Origin: Chamaelirium japonicum
Lineage: Eukaryota; Streptophyta; Magnoliopsida; Liliales; Melanthiaceae
NCBI GenBank assembly: GCA_947650365.1
Contig: CANTAL010000136.1
Coordinates: 682,001 to 746,000 of the forward strand
DNA: 64,000 nucleotides
Direction: 5' to 3'
A model generated the notes under the pieces. That model was not told where the DNA came from and ran no database searches. It saw only the letters and a program-made list of their open reading frames with translations. The position numbers and the translations under genes were made by a program. Of the stretch, positions 12,354 to 25,515 are shown piece after piece. Numbering within the stretch: position 1 is the stretch's first letter; every line of letters starts with the position of its first letter.

Positions 12354-14657
12354 AGATACATTCATGGGAATGAATTAGAATGGATCGTACGAAGGAATTA
12401 GAATAGATCATACGAATGAAATAAAATGGATCGTACGAAGGAATTAGAATGGATCGTACGAGGTAATTAGAATAGATCGTACGAATGAATTAGAATGGTT
12501 ACAATCGTGCAAAAGAATTAGAATGGATTGTATGAATGAATTAGAATGGATCGTGCAAATGAATTAGAATGGATCGTGCGAATGAATTAGAATAGATTGT
12601 GCGAATGAATTAGAATGGATCGTAAGAATGAATTAGGAGGGATACATTCGTGCGAATGAATTAGAATGGATCGTATGAATGAATTAGAATGGATCGTATG
12701 AATGAATTCGAATGGATCGTATGAATGAATTAGAATGGATCGTATGAATGAATTTGAATGGATCGTATGAATGAATTAGAATGGATCGTGCGAATGAATT
12801 AGAATGGATCATATGAATGAATTAGAATGGATTGTATGAATGAATTAGAATTGATCGTGCGAATGAATTAGAATGGATCGTACGAATGAATTATAATAGA
12901 TACATTCGTGCGAATGAATTAGAATGGATCGTACGAATGAGTAAAAATGGATCGTACGAATGAAATAAAATGGATCGTACGAATGAATTAGAATGGATCT
13001 TTCTAATGAATTAGAATGGATCATACGAATGAATTAGAATAAATTAAACGAATGAATTAGAATGGATCGTACGAATGAATTAGACTGGATCGTATGAATG
13101 AATTAGAATGGATCGTGCGAATGAATTAGAATGGATCGTACGAATGAATTAGAATGGATACATTCGTGCGAATGAATTAGAATGGATCGTACGAATGAGT
13201 AAGAATGGATCGTACGAATGAAAAAGAATGGATCATACGAATAAATTAGAATGGATCGTGCTAATGAATTAGAATGGATCGTACGAATGAATTAGAAAAG
13301 ATTATGCGAATGAATTAGAATGGATCGTACGAATGAATTAGAATGGATCATATGAATGAATTAGAATGGATCGTGCGAATTAATTAGAATGGATCATTTG
13401 AATGAATTAGAAAGGATCGTGCGAATGAATTAGAATGGATACATTCGTGCGAATGAATTAGAATGGATCGTATGAATGAATTAGATTGGATCGTATGAAT
13501 GAATTAGAATGGATCGTACGTATGAATTAGAATGGATACATTCATGGGAATGAATTAGAATAGATCGTGCGAATGAATTAGAATGGATCATACGAATGAA
13601 ATAGAATGGATCGTACGAAGGAATTAGAATGAATCGTACAAATGAATTAGAATGGATCGTACGAATGAATTAGATTAGATTGTGCGAATGAATTAGAATG
13701 GATCGTACGAATGAATTAGAATGGATACATTCGTATGAATGAATTAGAATGGATCGTATGAATGAATTAGAATGGATCATATGAATGAATTCGAATAGAT
13801 CATACGAATGAATTAGAATGGATACATTCATGCGAATGAATTAGAATGGATCATACGAAGAAATTAGGGTGGATCGTACCAATGAATTAGAATGGATACA
13901 TTCGTGCGAAAGAATTAGAATGGATTGTTTGAATGAAGTAGAATGGATCGTATGAATGAATTAGAAGGGATCGTACGAATGAAATAGAATGGATCGTTTG
14001 AATGAATTAGAATAGATCGTGCGAATGAATTAGAATGGATCGTACGAATGAATTAGAATGGATACATTCGTTCGAATAAATTAGAATGGATCGTACGAAA
14101 AAGTAAGAATGGATCGTACGAATGAAATAGAATGGATCGTACGAATGAATTAGAATGGATCGTGCTAATGAATTAGAATGGATCGTATGAATGAATTAGA
14201 ATAGATTGTGCGAATGAATTAGAATGGATCGTACAAATGAATTCGAATGGATCGTACGAATGAGTAAGAATGGATCATACGAATCAAATAGAATGGATCG
14301 TATGAATAAATTAGAATGGATCGTGCTAATGAATTAGAATAGATCGTACGAATGAATTAGAAAAGATTGTGCGAATGAATTAGAATGGATCGTACGAATG
14401 GATTAGAATGGATCGTGCGAATAAATTAGAATAGATCGTATGAATGAATTAGAATGGATACATTCGTGCGAATGAATTAGAATGGATCGTATGAATGAAT
14501 TAGAATGGATCGTATGAATGAATTAGAATGGGTCATGCGAATGAATTAGATTGGATCGTACGAAAAAATTAGAATGGATACATTCGTGCGAATGAATTAG
14601 AATGGATCGTACGAATGAGTAAAATGGATTGTACGAATGAAATAGAATGGATACATT
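12348..14657 (-). repeat. Inverted satellite block H (largest)
   Basis: About 2.3 kb of reverse-complement units with the same variant set as the forward array: GAGTAAGAATGG with GAAATAGAATGG (the reverse of the TTACTC/TATTTC pair), GTGCTAATG (the reverse of CATTAGCAC) and CATTCATGGGAATG near 12,360 and 13,539. It ends at GGATACATTTATACG. Confidence 0.9.
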
Positions 14658-15193
14658 TATACGATCCATTCTATTTTATTCGTACGATACATTCTTACTC
14701 ATTCGTACGATCCATTCTAATTCATTCGCACGAATGTATCCATTCTAATTCATTCGTACGAACACTTCTAATTCATCCGCACGATCCATTCTAATTCATT
14801 CATACGATCCATTCTAATTCATTCGTACGATCCATTCTAATTTATTCGCACGATCCAATCTAATTCATTCGTACGATCCATTCGAATTCATTCATACGAC
14901 TCATTCTAATTCATTCATACGATACATTCAAATTCATTCGCATGAATGTATCCATTCTAATTCATTCGTACGATCCATTCTAATTCATTCACACGATCCA
15001 ATCTAATTCATTCGCACGATCCATTCTAATTCATTCGTACGATCCATTCTATTTCATTCATACGATCCATTTTTACTCATTCGTACGATCCATTCTAATT
15101 CATTTGCACGAATGTATCCATTCTAATTCATTCGTACGATCCATTCTAATACATTCGTACGATCCATTCTAATTCCTTCGTACGATCCATTCT
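14658..15193 (+). repeat. Forward satellite block 8
   Basis: Forward units between inverted block H and a very small inverted segment. No other content was seen. Confidence 0.87.
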
Positions 15194-15221
15194 ATGAATG
15201 AATTAGAATTAGAATGGATAC
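15194..15221 (-). repeat. Micro-inversion of about one unit
   Basis: Inside a forward array the plus strand reads GAATGAATTAGAATT and then AGAATGGATAC before resuming as TTTCATTCGTACG. About 28 bp are inverted, and a small non-unit patch, CCTACAA, lies at the right edge. Confidence 0.8.
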
Positions 15222-16405
15222 CTACAATTTCATTCGTACGATCCTTTCTAATTCATTCGCATGAATGTATTTATTCTAATTCATTCGTACGATCCATTCG
15301 ATTTTATTCATATGATCCATTCTAATTCATTCATATGATCCATTCTAATTCATTCATACGATCCATTCTAATTCATTCGCACGAATGTATTCATTCGCAC
15401 AATCTATACTAATTCATTCGTACGATCCATTCTAATTCATTAGCACGATCCATTCTAATTCATTCGTATGATCCATTCTATTTTATTCGTACGATCCATT
15501 CTTACTCGTTCGTACGATCCATTTTAATTCATTCGCACGAATGTATCCATTCTAATTCATTCGTACGATCCATTCTAATTCATTCGCACGATCCATTCTA
15601 ATTCATTCATACGATCCATTCTAATTCATTCATACGATCCATTCTAATTCATACGAACAATCTATTCTAATTCATTCATACGATCCATTCTAATTCATTA
15701 GCATGATCCATTCTAATTCATTCGTACGATCCATTCTATTATATTCGTACGATCCATTCGTACTCATTCGTACGATCGATTCTAATTCATTCGCACGAAT
15801 GTATCCATTCTAATTCATTCGTACGATCCATTCTAATTCATTAGCACGATCCATTCTAATTCATTCATATGATCCATTCTAATTCATTCGCACGATCCAT
15901 TCTAATTCATTCATACGATCCATTCTAATTCATTCATACAATCCATTCAAATTCTTTCGTACGAATGTATCCATTCTAATTTATTCGTACGATCCACCCT
16001 AATTCCTTTGTATGATCTATTCTAATTCATTCGCACAAATGTATCCATTCTAATTCATTCGTACGATCCATTCGAATTCATTCATACGATCTATTCTAAT
16101 TCATTCGTACTATCTATTCTAATTCATTCGCACGAATGTATCCATTCTAATTCATTCGTACGATCCATTCTAATTCATTCGCACAATCTATTCTAATTCA
16201 TATGTACGATCCATTCTAATTCATTCATACGATCCAATCTAATTCATTCATACGATCCATTCTAATTCATTCGCAAGAATGTATCCATTCTAATTCATTC
16301 GCACGATCCATTCTAATTCATTCGTACTATCCATTCTAATTCATTCGCACGATCCATTCTAATTCATTCATACGATCCATTTTAATTCATTCGTACGATC
16401 CATTC
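15222..16405 (+). repeat. Forward satellite block 9
   Basis: Forward units with the landmarks TCTATTTT/CTTACTCG (about 15,478-15,509) and CCACCCTAATTCC (about 15,995). No other content. Confidence 0.88.
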
Positions 16406-16500
16406 GTTTGAATGAATTAGAATGGATCGTACGTATGAATTAGACTGGATACAATCATGGGAATGAATTAGAATAGATCGTACGAATGAATTAGAATGGA
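16406..16500 (-). repeat. Inverted satellite block I
   Basis: About 95 bp of reverse units, including CAATCATGGGAATG (the reverse higher-order marker). The right junction is the palindrome ATGGATCCAT at 16,496-16,505. Confidence 0.85.
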
Positions 16501-16900
16501 TCCATACATACGATCTATTCTAATTCATTCATACGATCCATTCTAATTCATTCACACGAATATATCCATGGGAATGAATCCATTCTAATTCATTCGCACG
16601 ATCCGTTCTAATTTATTCGTACGATCCATTCTAATTCATTTGCACGATCCATTCTAATTCATTTGCACGATCCATTCTAATTCATTCATATGATCCATTC
16701 TAATTCATTCGCACGAACGTATCCATTCTAATTCATTCGTACGATCCATTCTAATTCATTCGCACAATCTATTCTAATTCATTCGTACGATCCATTCTAA
16801 TTCATTAGCACGATCCATTCTAATTCATTCATACAATCCATTCTAATTCATTCGAATGATCTATTCTATTTCATTCATACAATCCATTCTAATACATTCT
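16501..16900 (+). repeat. Forward satellite block 10
   Basis: Forward units with one odd join, ATCCATGGGAATGAATCC, near 16,564. It looks like a few bases of inverted repeat around CCATGG. The block ends at CATTCTAGATTGTGCG, with TCTAGA at the switch. Confidence 0.82.
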
Positions 16901-17537
16901 AGATTGTGCGAATGAATTAGAATGGATACATTCGTGCGAAAGAATTAGAATGGATTGTATGAATTAATTACAAAGGATCTTGCAAATGAATTAGAATGGA
17001 TCGTGCGAATGAATTATAATGGATCGTACGAATGAATTAGAATAGATTGTGCAAATGAAATAGAATGGATCGTACGAATGAATTAGAATGGATACATTCG
17101 TGCGAATGAATTAGAATGGATCATATGAATGAATTAGAATGAATCGTATGAATGAATTCGAATGGATCGTACGAATGAATTAGAATGGATACATTCATGC
17201 GAAAGAATTAGAATGGATTGTATGAATGAATTAGAATGGATCGTATGAATTAAATAGAATGGATCGTGTGAATGAATTAGAATGGATCGTACGAATGAAT
17301 TAGAATGGATCGTGTGAATGAATTAGAATGGATCGTGCGAATGAATTAGAATGGATCGTACGAATGAATTAGAATGGATACATTCGTGCGAATGAATTAG
17401 AATAGATCGTACGAATGAGTAAGAATGGATCGTACGAATGAAATATAATGGATCGTACGAATTAATTAGAATGGATTGTGCTAATGAATTTGAATGAATT
17501 AGAATAGATTGTGCGAATGAATTAGAATAAGAATGGA
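16901..17537 (-). repeat. Inverted satellite block J, the last in the window
   Basis: About 640 bp of reverse units. The right junction is the perfect palindrome at 17,530-17,545, with core GAATGGATCCATTC. Beyond it I found no inverted unit as far as 64,000. Confidence 0.9.
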
Positions 17538-17545
17538 TCCATTCT
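17530..17545. repeat. 16-bp perfect palindrome at the last strand switch
   Basis: AGAATGGATCCATTCT, centred on a GGATCC as at 4,265-4,290. It marks the boundary between the scrambled zone and the uniform forward array. Confidence 0.92.
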
Positions 17546-20399
17546 AATTCCTTCGCACGAATGTATCCATTCTAATTCATTCATAAGATCCATTCAAATT
17601 CATTCGTACAATCTATTCTAATTCATTCGTACGATCCATTCTAATTCATTGTAAGATCCCCCCTAATTCTTTCGTATGATCCATTCTAATTCATTTGTAC
17701 GATCCATTCTAATTCATTCGTACGATCCATTCTAATTCATTCGCACAATCTATTCTAATTCATTCGTACGATCTATTCTAATTCATTAGCACGATCCATT
17801 CTAATTCATTCATATGATCCATTCTTACTCATTCGTACGATCCATTCTAATTCTAATTCATTCGTACGATCCATTCTAATTCATTAGCATGATCCATTCT
17901 AATTCATTCGCACAATCTATTCTAATTCATTCGTACGATCCATTCTAATTCATTCGTACGATCCATTCTAATTCATTCATACAATCCATTCGAATTCCTT
18001 CGCACGAATGTATCCATTGTAATTCATTCGTACGATCCACACTAATTCCTACGTATGATCCATTCTAATTCATTCGCACGAATGTATCCATTCTAATTCA
18101 TTCGTACGATCCATTCAAATTCATTCATACGATCCATTCTAATTCATTCATACGATCCATTCTAATTCATTCGCATGAATGTATCCATTCTAATTCATTC
18201 GTACGATCCATTTTAATTCATTCACACAATCTAATCTAATTCATTCGTACGATCCATTCTAATTCATTCGCATGATGCATTCTAATTCATTTGCATGATC
18301 CATTCTAATTCATTCATACAATCCATTCTAATTCTTTTGCACGAATGTATCCATTCTAATTCATTCGTACGATCCATTCTAATTCCTTCGTACGATCTAT
18401 TCTAATTCCTTTGTACGATCCTTACTAATTCCTTCGTACGATCCATTCTATTTCATTCGTATGATCCATTCTAATTCCTTCGTACGATCCATTCTAATTC
18501 ATTCCCATGAATGTATCCATTCTAATTCATACGTACGATCTATTCTATTTCATTCATACGATCCAATCTAATTCATTCATACGATCCATTCTAATTCATT
18601 CGTACGATCTATTCTAATTCATTCGCACAATCTAGTCTAATTCATTCGTACGATCCATTCTAATTCATTAGCACGATCTATTCTAATTCATTCGTATGAT
18701 TCATTCTATTTCATTCGTACGATCCATTCTTACTCATTCGTGCGATCCATTCTAATTCATTCGCACGAATATATCCATTCTAATTCATTCGTACGATCCA
18801 TTCTAATTTATTTGCACGATCCATTCCAATTCATTTATACGAACCATTCTAATTCATTCGTACGATCCATTCTAATTCATTCACATGATCTATTCTAATT
18901 CATTCATATGATCCATTCTAATGCATTCATACAATCCATTCTAATTCTTTCGCACGAATGTATAAATTCTAATTCATTCATACGATCCACCCTAATTACT
19001 TCGTATGATCCATTCTAATTCATTCGTATGATCCATTCTAATTTATTCGTACGATCCATTCTAATTCATTCATACGTTCCATTATAATTCATTCGTACAA
19101 TCCATTCTAGTTCGTTCGCACAATCTATTCTAATTCACTCATACGATCCATTCTAATTCATTAGCACGATCCATTCTAATTCATTCGTACGATCCATTCT
19201 ATTTCATTCGTACGATCCATTCTTACTCATTCGTACGATCCATTCTAGTTTATTCGCACGAATGTATCCATTCTAATTCATTCGTACGATCTATTCTAAT
19301 TCATTCGCACGATCCATTCTAATTCATTCATACGATCCATTCTAATTCATTCGTACGATCTATTCTAATTCATTCACACGATCCATTCTAATTTATTCAT
19401 ACGATCTATTCTAATTTATTCATACAATCCATTCTAATTCTTTCCCACGAATGTATCCATTCTAATTCATTCGTACGATCCACCCTAATTCCTTCGTATG
19501 ATCCATTCAAATTCATTCACACGAATGTATCCATTCTAATTCATTCGTACGGTCCATTCGAATTCATTCATATGATCCATTCTAATTCATTCATACGATC
19601 CATTCTAATTCATTCGTATGAATGTATCCATTCTAATTCATTCGTACGATCCATTCTAATTCGTTCGCACAATCTATTCTAATTCATTCGTACGATCCAT
19701 TCTAATTCATTCGCACGATCTATTCTAAATCATTTGCACGATCCATTCTAATTCATTCATACAATCCATTCTAAGTCTTTTGCATGAATGTATCCATTCT
19801 AATTCATTCGTATGATCCGTTCTAATTCCTTTGTACGATCCATTCTAATTCCTTCATACGATCCATTCTATTTCATTCGTATGATCCATTCTAATTCCTT
19901 CGTACGATCCATTCTAATTCATTCCTGTGAATTTATCCATTTTAATTCATACGTACGATCCATTCTAATTCATTCATACGATCCAATCTAATTCATTCAT
20001 AAGATCCATTCTAATTCATTCGCACGAATGTATCCATTCTAATTCATTCATACGATCTATTCTAATTTATTCGCACAATCTATTCTAATTCATTCGTTCG
20101 ATCTATTCTAATTCATTAGCACGATCCATTCAAATTTATTCGTACAATCTATTCTATTTCATTCGTACGATCCATTCTTACTCATTCGTACGATCTATTC
20201 TAATTCATTCGCACGAATGAATCCATTCTAATTCATTCGTACGATCCATTCTAATTCATTTGCACGATCCAATCTAATTCATTCATACGATCCATTCTAA
20301 TTTATTCGTACGATGTATTCTAATTCATTCACACGATCCATTCTAATTTATTTATACGATCCATTCTAATTCATTCATACAATCCATTCTAATTCTTTC

Positions 20400-22945
20400 G
20401 CATGAATGTATCCATTCTAGTTCATTCGTACGATCCATTCGAATTCATTCATACGATCCATTCAAATTCATTCATACGATCAATTATAATTCAATCGCAC
20501 GAATGTATCCATTCTAATTCATTCGTACGATCCATTCTAATTCATTCGCACGATCCAATCTAATTAATTCGCACGATCCATTCTAATTCATTCGTACGAT
20601 CCATTTTATTTCATTTGTACGATCCATTCTTACTCATTTGTACGATCCATTCTAATTCATTCGCACGAATGTATCCATTCTAATTCATTCATTCGATCCA
20701 TTCTAATTTATTCGCACGATCCATTCTAATTCATTCATACGATCCATTCTAATTCATTTGCACGATCCATTTTAATTCATTCATACGATCCATTCTAATT
20801 CATTCGCACGATCCATTCTAATTCATTCGCACGATCCATTCTAATTCATTCATACGATCCATTCTAATTCATTCGTACAATCCATTCTAATTCTTTCGCA
20901 CGAATGTATCCATTCTAATTCATTCGTACGATCCACCCTAATTCCTTCGTATGATCCATTCTAATTCATTCGCACGAATGTATCCATTCTAATTCATTCG
21001 TACGATCCATTCGAATTCATTCATATGATCCATTCTAATTCATTCATACGATCCATTCTAATTCATTCGCACGAATGTATCCATTCTAATTTATTCGTAC
21101 GATTGATTCTAATTCATTCGCACAATCGATTCTAATTCATTCGTATGATCCATTCTAATTCATTCGCATGATCCATTCTAATTCATTTGTACGATCCATT
21201 CTAATTCATTCATACGATCCATTCTAATTCATTCGTACGATCCATTCTAATTCCTTCGTACGATCCATTCTAATTCCTTCGTACGATCCATTCAAATTTC
21301 TTCGTACGATCCAGTGTAATTCATTCCCATGAATGTATCCATTCTAATTCATACGTACGATCCAATCTAATTAATTCATACGATCCAATCTAATTCATTC
21401 GCACGAATATATCCATTCTAATTCATTCGTACGATCCATTCTAATTCATTCGTACAATCTATTCTAATACATTCGTACGATCCATTCTAATTCATTAGCA
21501 CGATCCATTCTTATTCATTCGTACGATCCATTCTATTTTATTCGTACGATCCATTCTTACTCATTCGTACGATCCATTCTAATTCATTCGCATGATCCAT
21601 TCTAATTCATTTGTACGATCCATTCTAATTCATTCATACAATCCATTCTAATTCTTTTGCACGAATGTATCTATTCTAATTCATTCGTACGACCCATTCT
21701 AATTCCTTCGTACGATCCATTCTAATTTCTTCGTACGATCCATTCTAATTCATTCCCATGAATATATCCATTCTAATTCATACGTACGATCCATTCTAAT
21801 TCATTCATACGATCCAATCTAATTCATACATATGATCTATTCTAATTCATTCGCACGAATTTATCCATTCTAATTCATTCGTACGGTCCATTCTAATTGA
21901 TTCGCACAATCTATTCTAATACATTCGTACGATCCATTCTAATTCATTAGCACGATCCATTCTAATTCATTCGTACGATCCATTCTATTTCATTCATATG
22001 ATCCATTCTAATTCATTCGCACGAATGTATCCATTCTAATTCATTCTAATTCCTTTGTACTATCCATTCGTACGATACATTCTAATTCCTTCGAACGAAT
22101 GTATCTATTCTAATTCATTTGTACGATCCATTCTAATTCATTCGCACGATCTATTCTAATTCATTCATACGATCCATTCTAATTCATTAGCACGATCCAT
22201 TCTAATTCATTCGTACGATCCATTCTATTTCATTCGTACGATCCATTCTTACTCATTCGTACGATCCATTCTAATTCATTCGCACGAATGTATCCATTCT
22301 AATTCATTCGTACGATCCATTCTTATTCATTCGCACGATCCATTCTAATTCATTCGTACGATCCATTCTAATTCATTCGCACGATCAATTCTAATTTATT
22401 CATATAATCCATTCTAATTCATTCATACGATCCATTCTAATTTATTCGCACGAATGTATCCATTATAATTCATTCGTATAATCCATTCTAATTCATTCGC
22501 ACAATCTATTCTAATTCATTCGTACGATCCATTCTAATTCATTAGCACGATCCATTCTAATTCATTCGTACGATCCATTCTATTTCATTGGTACGATCCA
22601 TTCTTACTCATTCGTACGATCCATTCTAATTCATTCACACGAATGTATCCATATTAATTCATTCATACGATCCATTCTAATTCATTTGCTTGATCCATTC
22701 TAATTCATTCATACGATCCATTCTAATTCATTCGTACGATCCATTCTTACTCATTCGTACGATCCATTCTAATTCATTCGCACAAATGTATCTATTCTAA
22801 TTCATTCATACGACCCACTCTAATTCATTCGCACGATCCATTCTAATTCATTCGTACGATCCATTCTAATTCATTCGCACGATCCATTCTAATTCATTCA
22901 TACGATCCATTCTAATTCATTCATACAATCCATTCTAATTCTTTC
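20400..22945 (+). repeat. 2,546-bp tandem duplication, copy 1
   Basis: Rare markers recur at an offset of exactly 2,546: CATTCTAGTTC (20,417 and 22,963) and CGCACGAATATATCC or CGCACGAATGTATCC (21,404 and 23,950). By eye I found only about eight substitutions between the copies, so the event is recent relative to the rest of the array. Confidence 0.93.
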
Positions 22946-25515
22946 GCATGAATGTATCCATTCTAGTTCATTCGTACGATCCATTCGAATTCATTCATAC
23001 GATCCATTCAAATTCATTCATACGATCAATTATAATTCAATCGCACGAATGTATCCATTCTAATTCATTCGTACGATCCATTCTAATTCATTCGCACGAT
23101 CCAATCTAATTAATTCGCACGATCCATTCTAATTCATTCGTACGATCCATTTTATTTCATTTGTACGATCCATTCTTACTCATTCGTACGATCCATTCTA
23201 ATTCATTCGCACGAATGTATCCATTCTAATTCATTCATTCGATCCATTCTAATTTATTCGCACGATCCATTCTAATTCATTCATACGATCCATTCTAATT
23301 CATTTGCACGATCCATTTTAATTCATTCATACGATCCATTCTAATTCATTCGCACGATCCATTCTAATTCATTCGCACGATCCATTCTAATTCATTCATA
23401 CGATCCATTCTAATTCATTCGTACAATCCATTCTAATTCTTTCGCACGAATGTATCCATTCTAATTCATTCGTACGATCCACCCTAATTCCTTCGTATGA
23501 TCCATTCTAATTCATTCGCACGAATGTATCCATTCTAATTCATTCGTACGATCCATTCGAATTCATTCATATGATCCATTCTAATTCATTCATACGATCC
23601 ATTCTAATTCATTCGCACGAATGTATCCATTCTAATTTATTCGTACGATTGATTCTAATTCATTCGCACAATCGATTCTAATTCATTCGTATGATCCATT
23701 CTAATTCATTCGCATGATCCATTCTAATTCATTTGTACGATCCATTCTAATTCATTCATACGATCCATTCTAATTCATTCGTACGATCCATTCTAATTCC
23801 TTCGTACGATCCATTCTAATTCCTTCGTACGATCCATTCAAATTTCTTCGTACGATCCAGTGTAATTCATTCCCATGAATGTATCCATTCTAATTCATAC
23901 GTACGATCCAATCTAATTAATTCATACGATCCAATCTAATTCATTCGCACGAATGTATCCATTCTAATTCATTCGTACGATCCATTCTAATTCATTCGTA
24001 CAATCTATTCTAATACATTCGTACGATCCATTCTTATTCATTAGCACGATCCATTCTTATTCATTCGTACGATCCATTCTATTTTATTCGTACGATCCAT
24101 TCTTACTCATTCGTACGATCCATTCTAATTCATTCGCATGATCCATTCTAATTCATTTGTACGATCCATTCTAATTCATTCATACAATCCATTCTAATTC
24201 TTTTGCACGAATGTATCTATTCTAATTCATTCGTACGACCCATTCTAATTCCTTCGTACGATCCATTCTAATTTCTTCGTACGATCCATTCTAATTCATT
24301 CCCATGAATATATCCATTCTAATTCATACGTACGATCCATTCTAATTCATTCATACGATCCAATCTAATTCATACATATGATCTATTCTAATTCATTCGC
24401 ACGAATTTATCCATTCTAATTCATTCGTACGGTCCATTCTAATTGATTCGCACAATCTATTCTAATACATTCGTACGATCCATTCTAATTCATTAGCACG
24501 ATCCATTCTAATTCATTCGTACGATCCATTCTATTTCATTCATATGATCCATTCTAATTCATTCGCACGAATGTATCCATTCTAATTCATTCTAATTCCT
24601 TTGTACTATCCATTCGTACGATACATTCTAATTCCTTCGCACGAATGTATCTATTCTAATTCATTTGTACGATCCATTCTAATTCATTCGCACGATCTAT
24701 TCTAATTCATTCATACGATCCATTCTAATTCATTAGCACGATCCATTCTAATTCATTCGTACGATCCATTCTATTTCATTCGTACGATCCATTCTTACTC
24801 ATTCGTACGATCCATTCTAATTCATTCGCATGAATGTATCCATTCTAATTCATTCGTACGATCCATTCTTATTCATTCGCACGATCCATTCTAATTCATT
24901 CGTACGATCCATTCTAATTCATTCGCACGATCAATTCTAATTTATTCATATAATCCATTCTAATTCATTCATACGATCCATTCTAATTTATTCGCACGAA
25001 TGTATCCATTATAATTCATTCGTATAATCCATTCTAATTCATTCGCACAATCTATTCTAATTCATTCGTACGATCCATTCTAATTCATTAGCACGATCCA
25101 TTCTAATTCATTCGTACGATCCATTCTATTTCATTGGTACGATCCATTCTTACTCATTCGTATGATCCATTCTAATTCATTCACACGAATGTATCCATAT
25201 TAATTCATTCATACGATCCATTCTAATTCATTTGCTTGATCCATTCTAATTCATTCATACGATCCATTCTAATTCATTCGTACGATCCATTCTAATTCAT
25301 TCGTACGATCCATTCTTACTCATTCGTACGATCCATTCTAATTCATTCGCACAAATGTATCTATTCTAATTCATTCGTACGACCCACTCTAATTCATTCG
25401 CACGATCCATTCTAATTCATTCGTACGATCCATTCTAATTCATTCGCACGATCCATTCTAATTCATTCATACGATCCATTCTAATTCATTCATACAATCC
25501 ATTCTAATTCTTTCG
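22946..25515 (+). repeat. 2,546-bp tandem duplication, copy 2
   Basis: Directly follows copy 1. One extra 23-bp unit lies near 25,290, raising the offset to 2,569 at CGACCCACTC (22,811 and 25,380). The copy runs out at CTTTCGCACGAATG near 25,510, where the next higher-order repeat begins. Confidence 0.92.

Larger units (their letters stand above)
11335..12600. repeat. About 3.3-kb-spaced duplicate, copy 2
   Basis: Carries the same ordered landmarks as 8,031-9,300, including both strand switches (11,434 and 12,347). The order and near-constant offset show shared descent of the inversion junctions rather than independent events. Confidence 0.83.

Noticed and set aside
20400-25515. LTR pair of a retroelement
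   Set aside because: The two near-identical 2.5-kb segments are adjacent, contain only satellite units, and lack TG/CA ends, a primer-binding site or any coding region between them.
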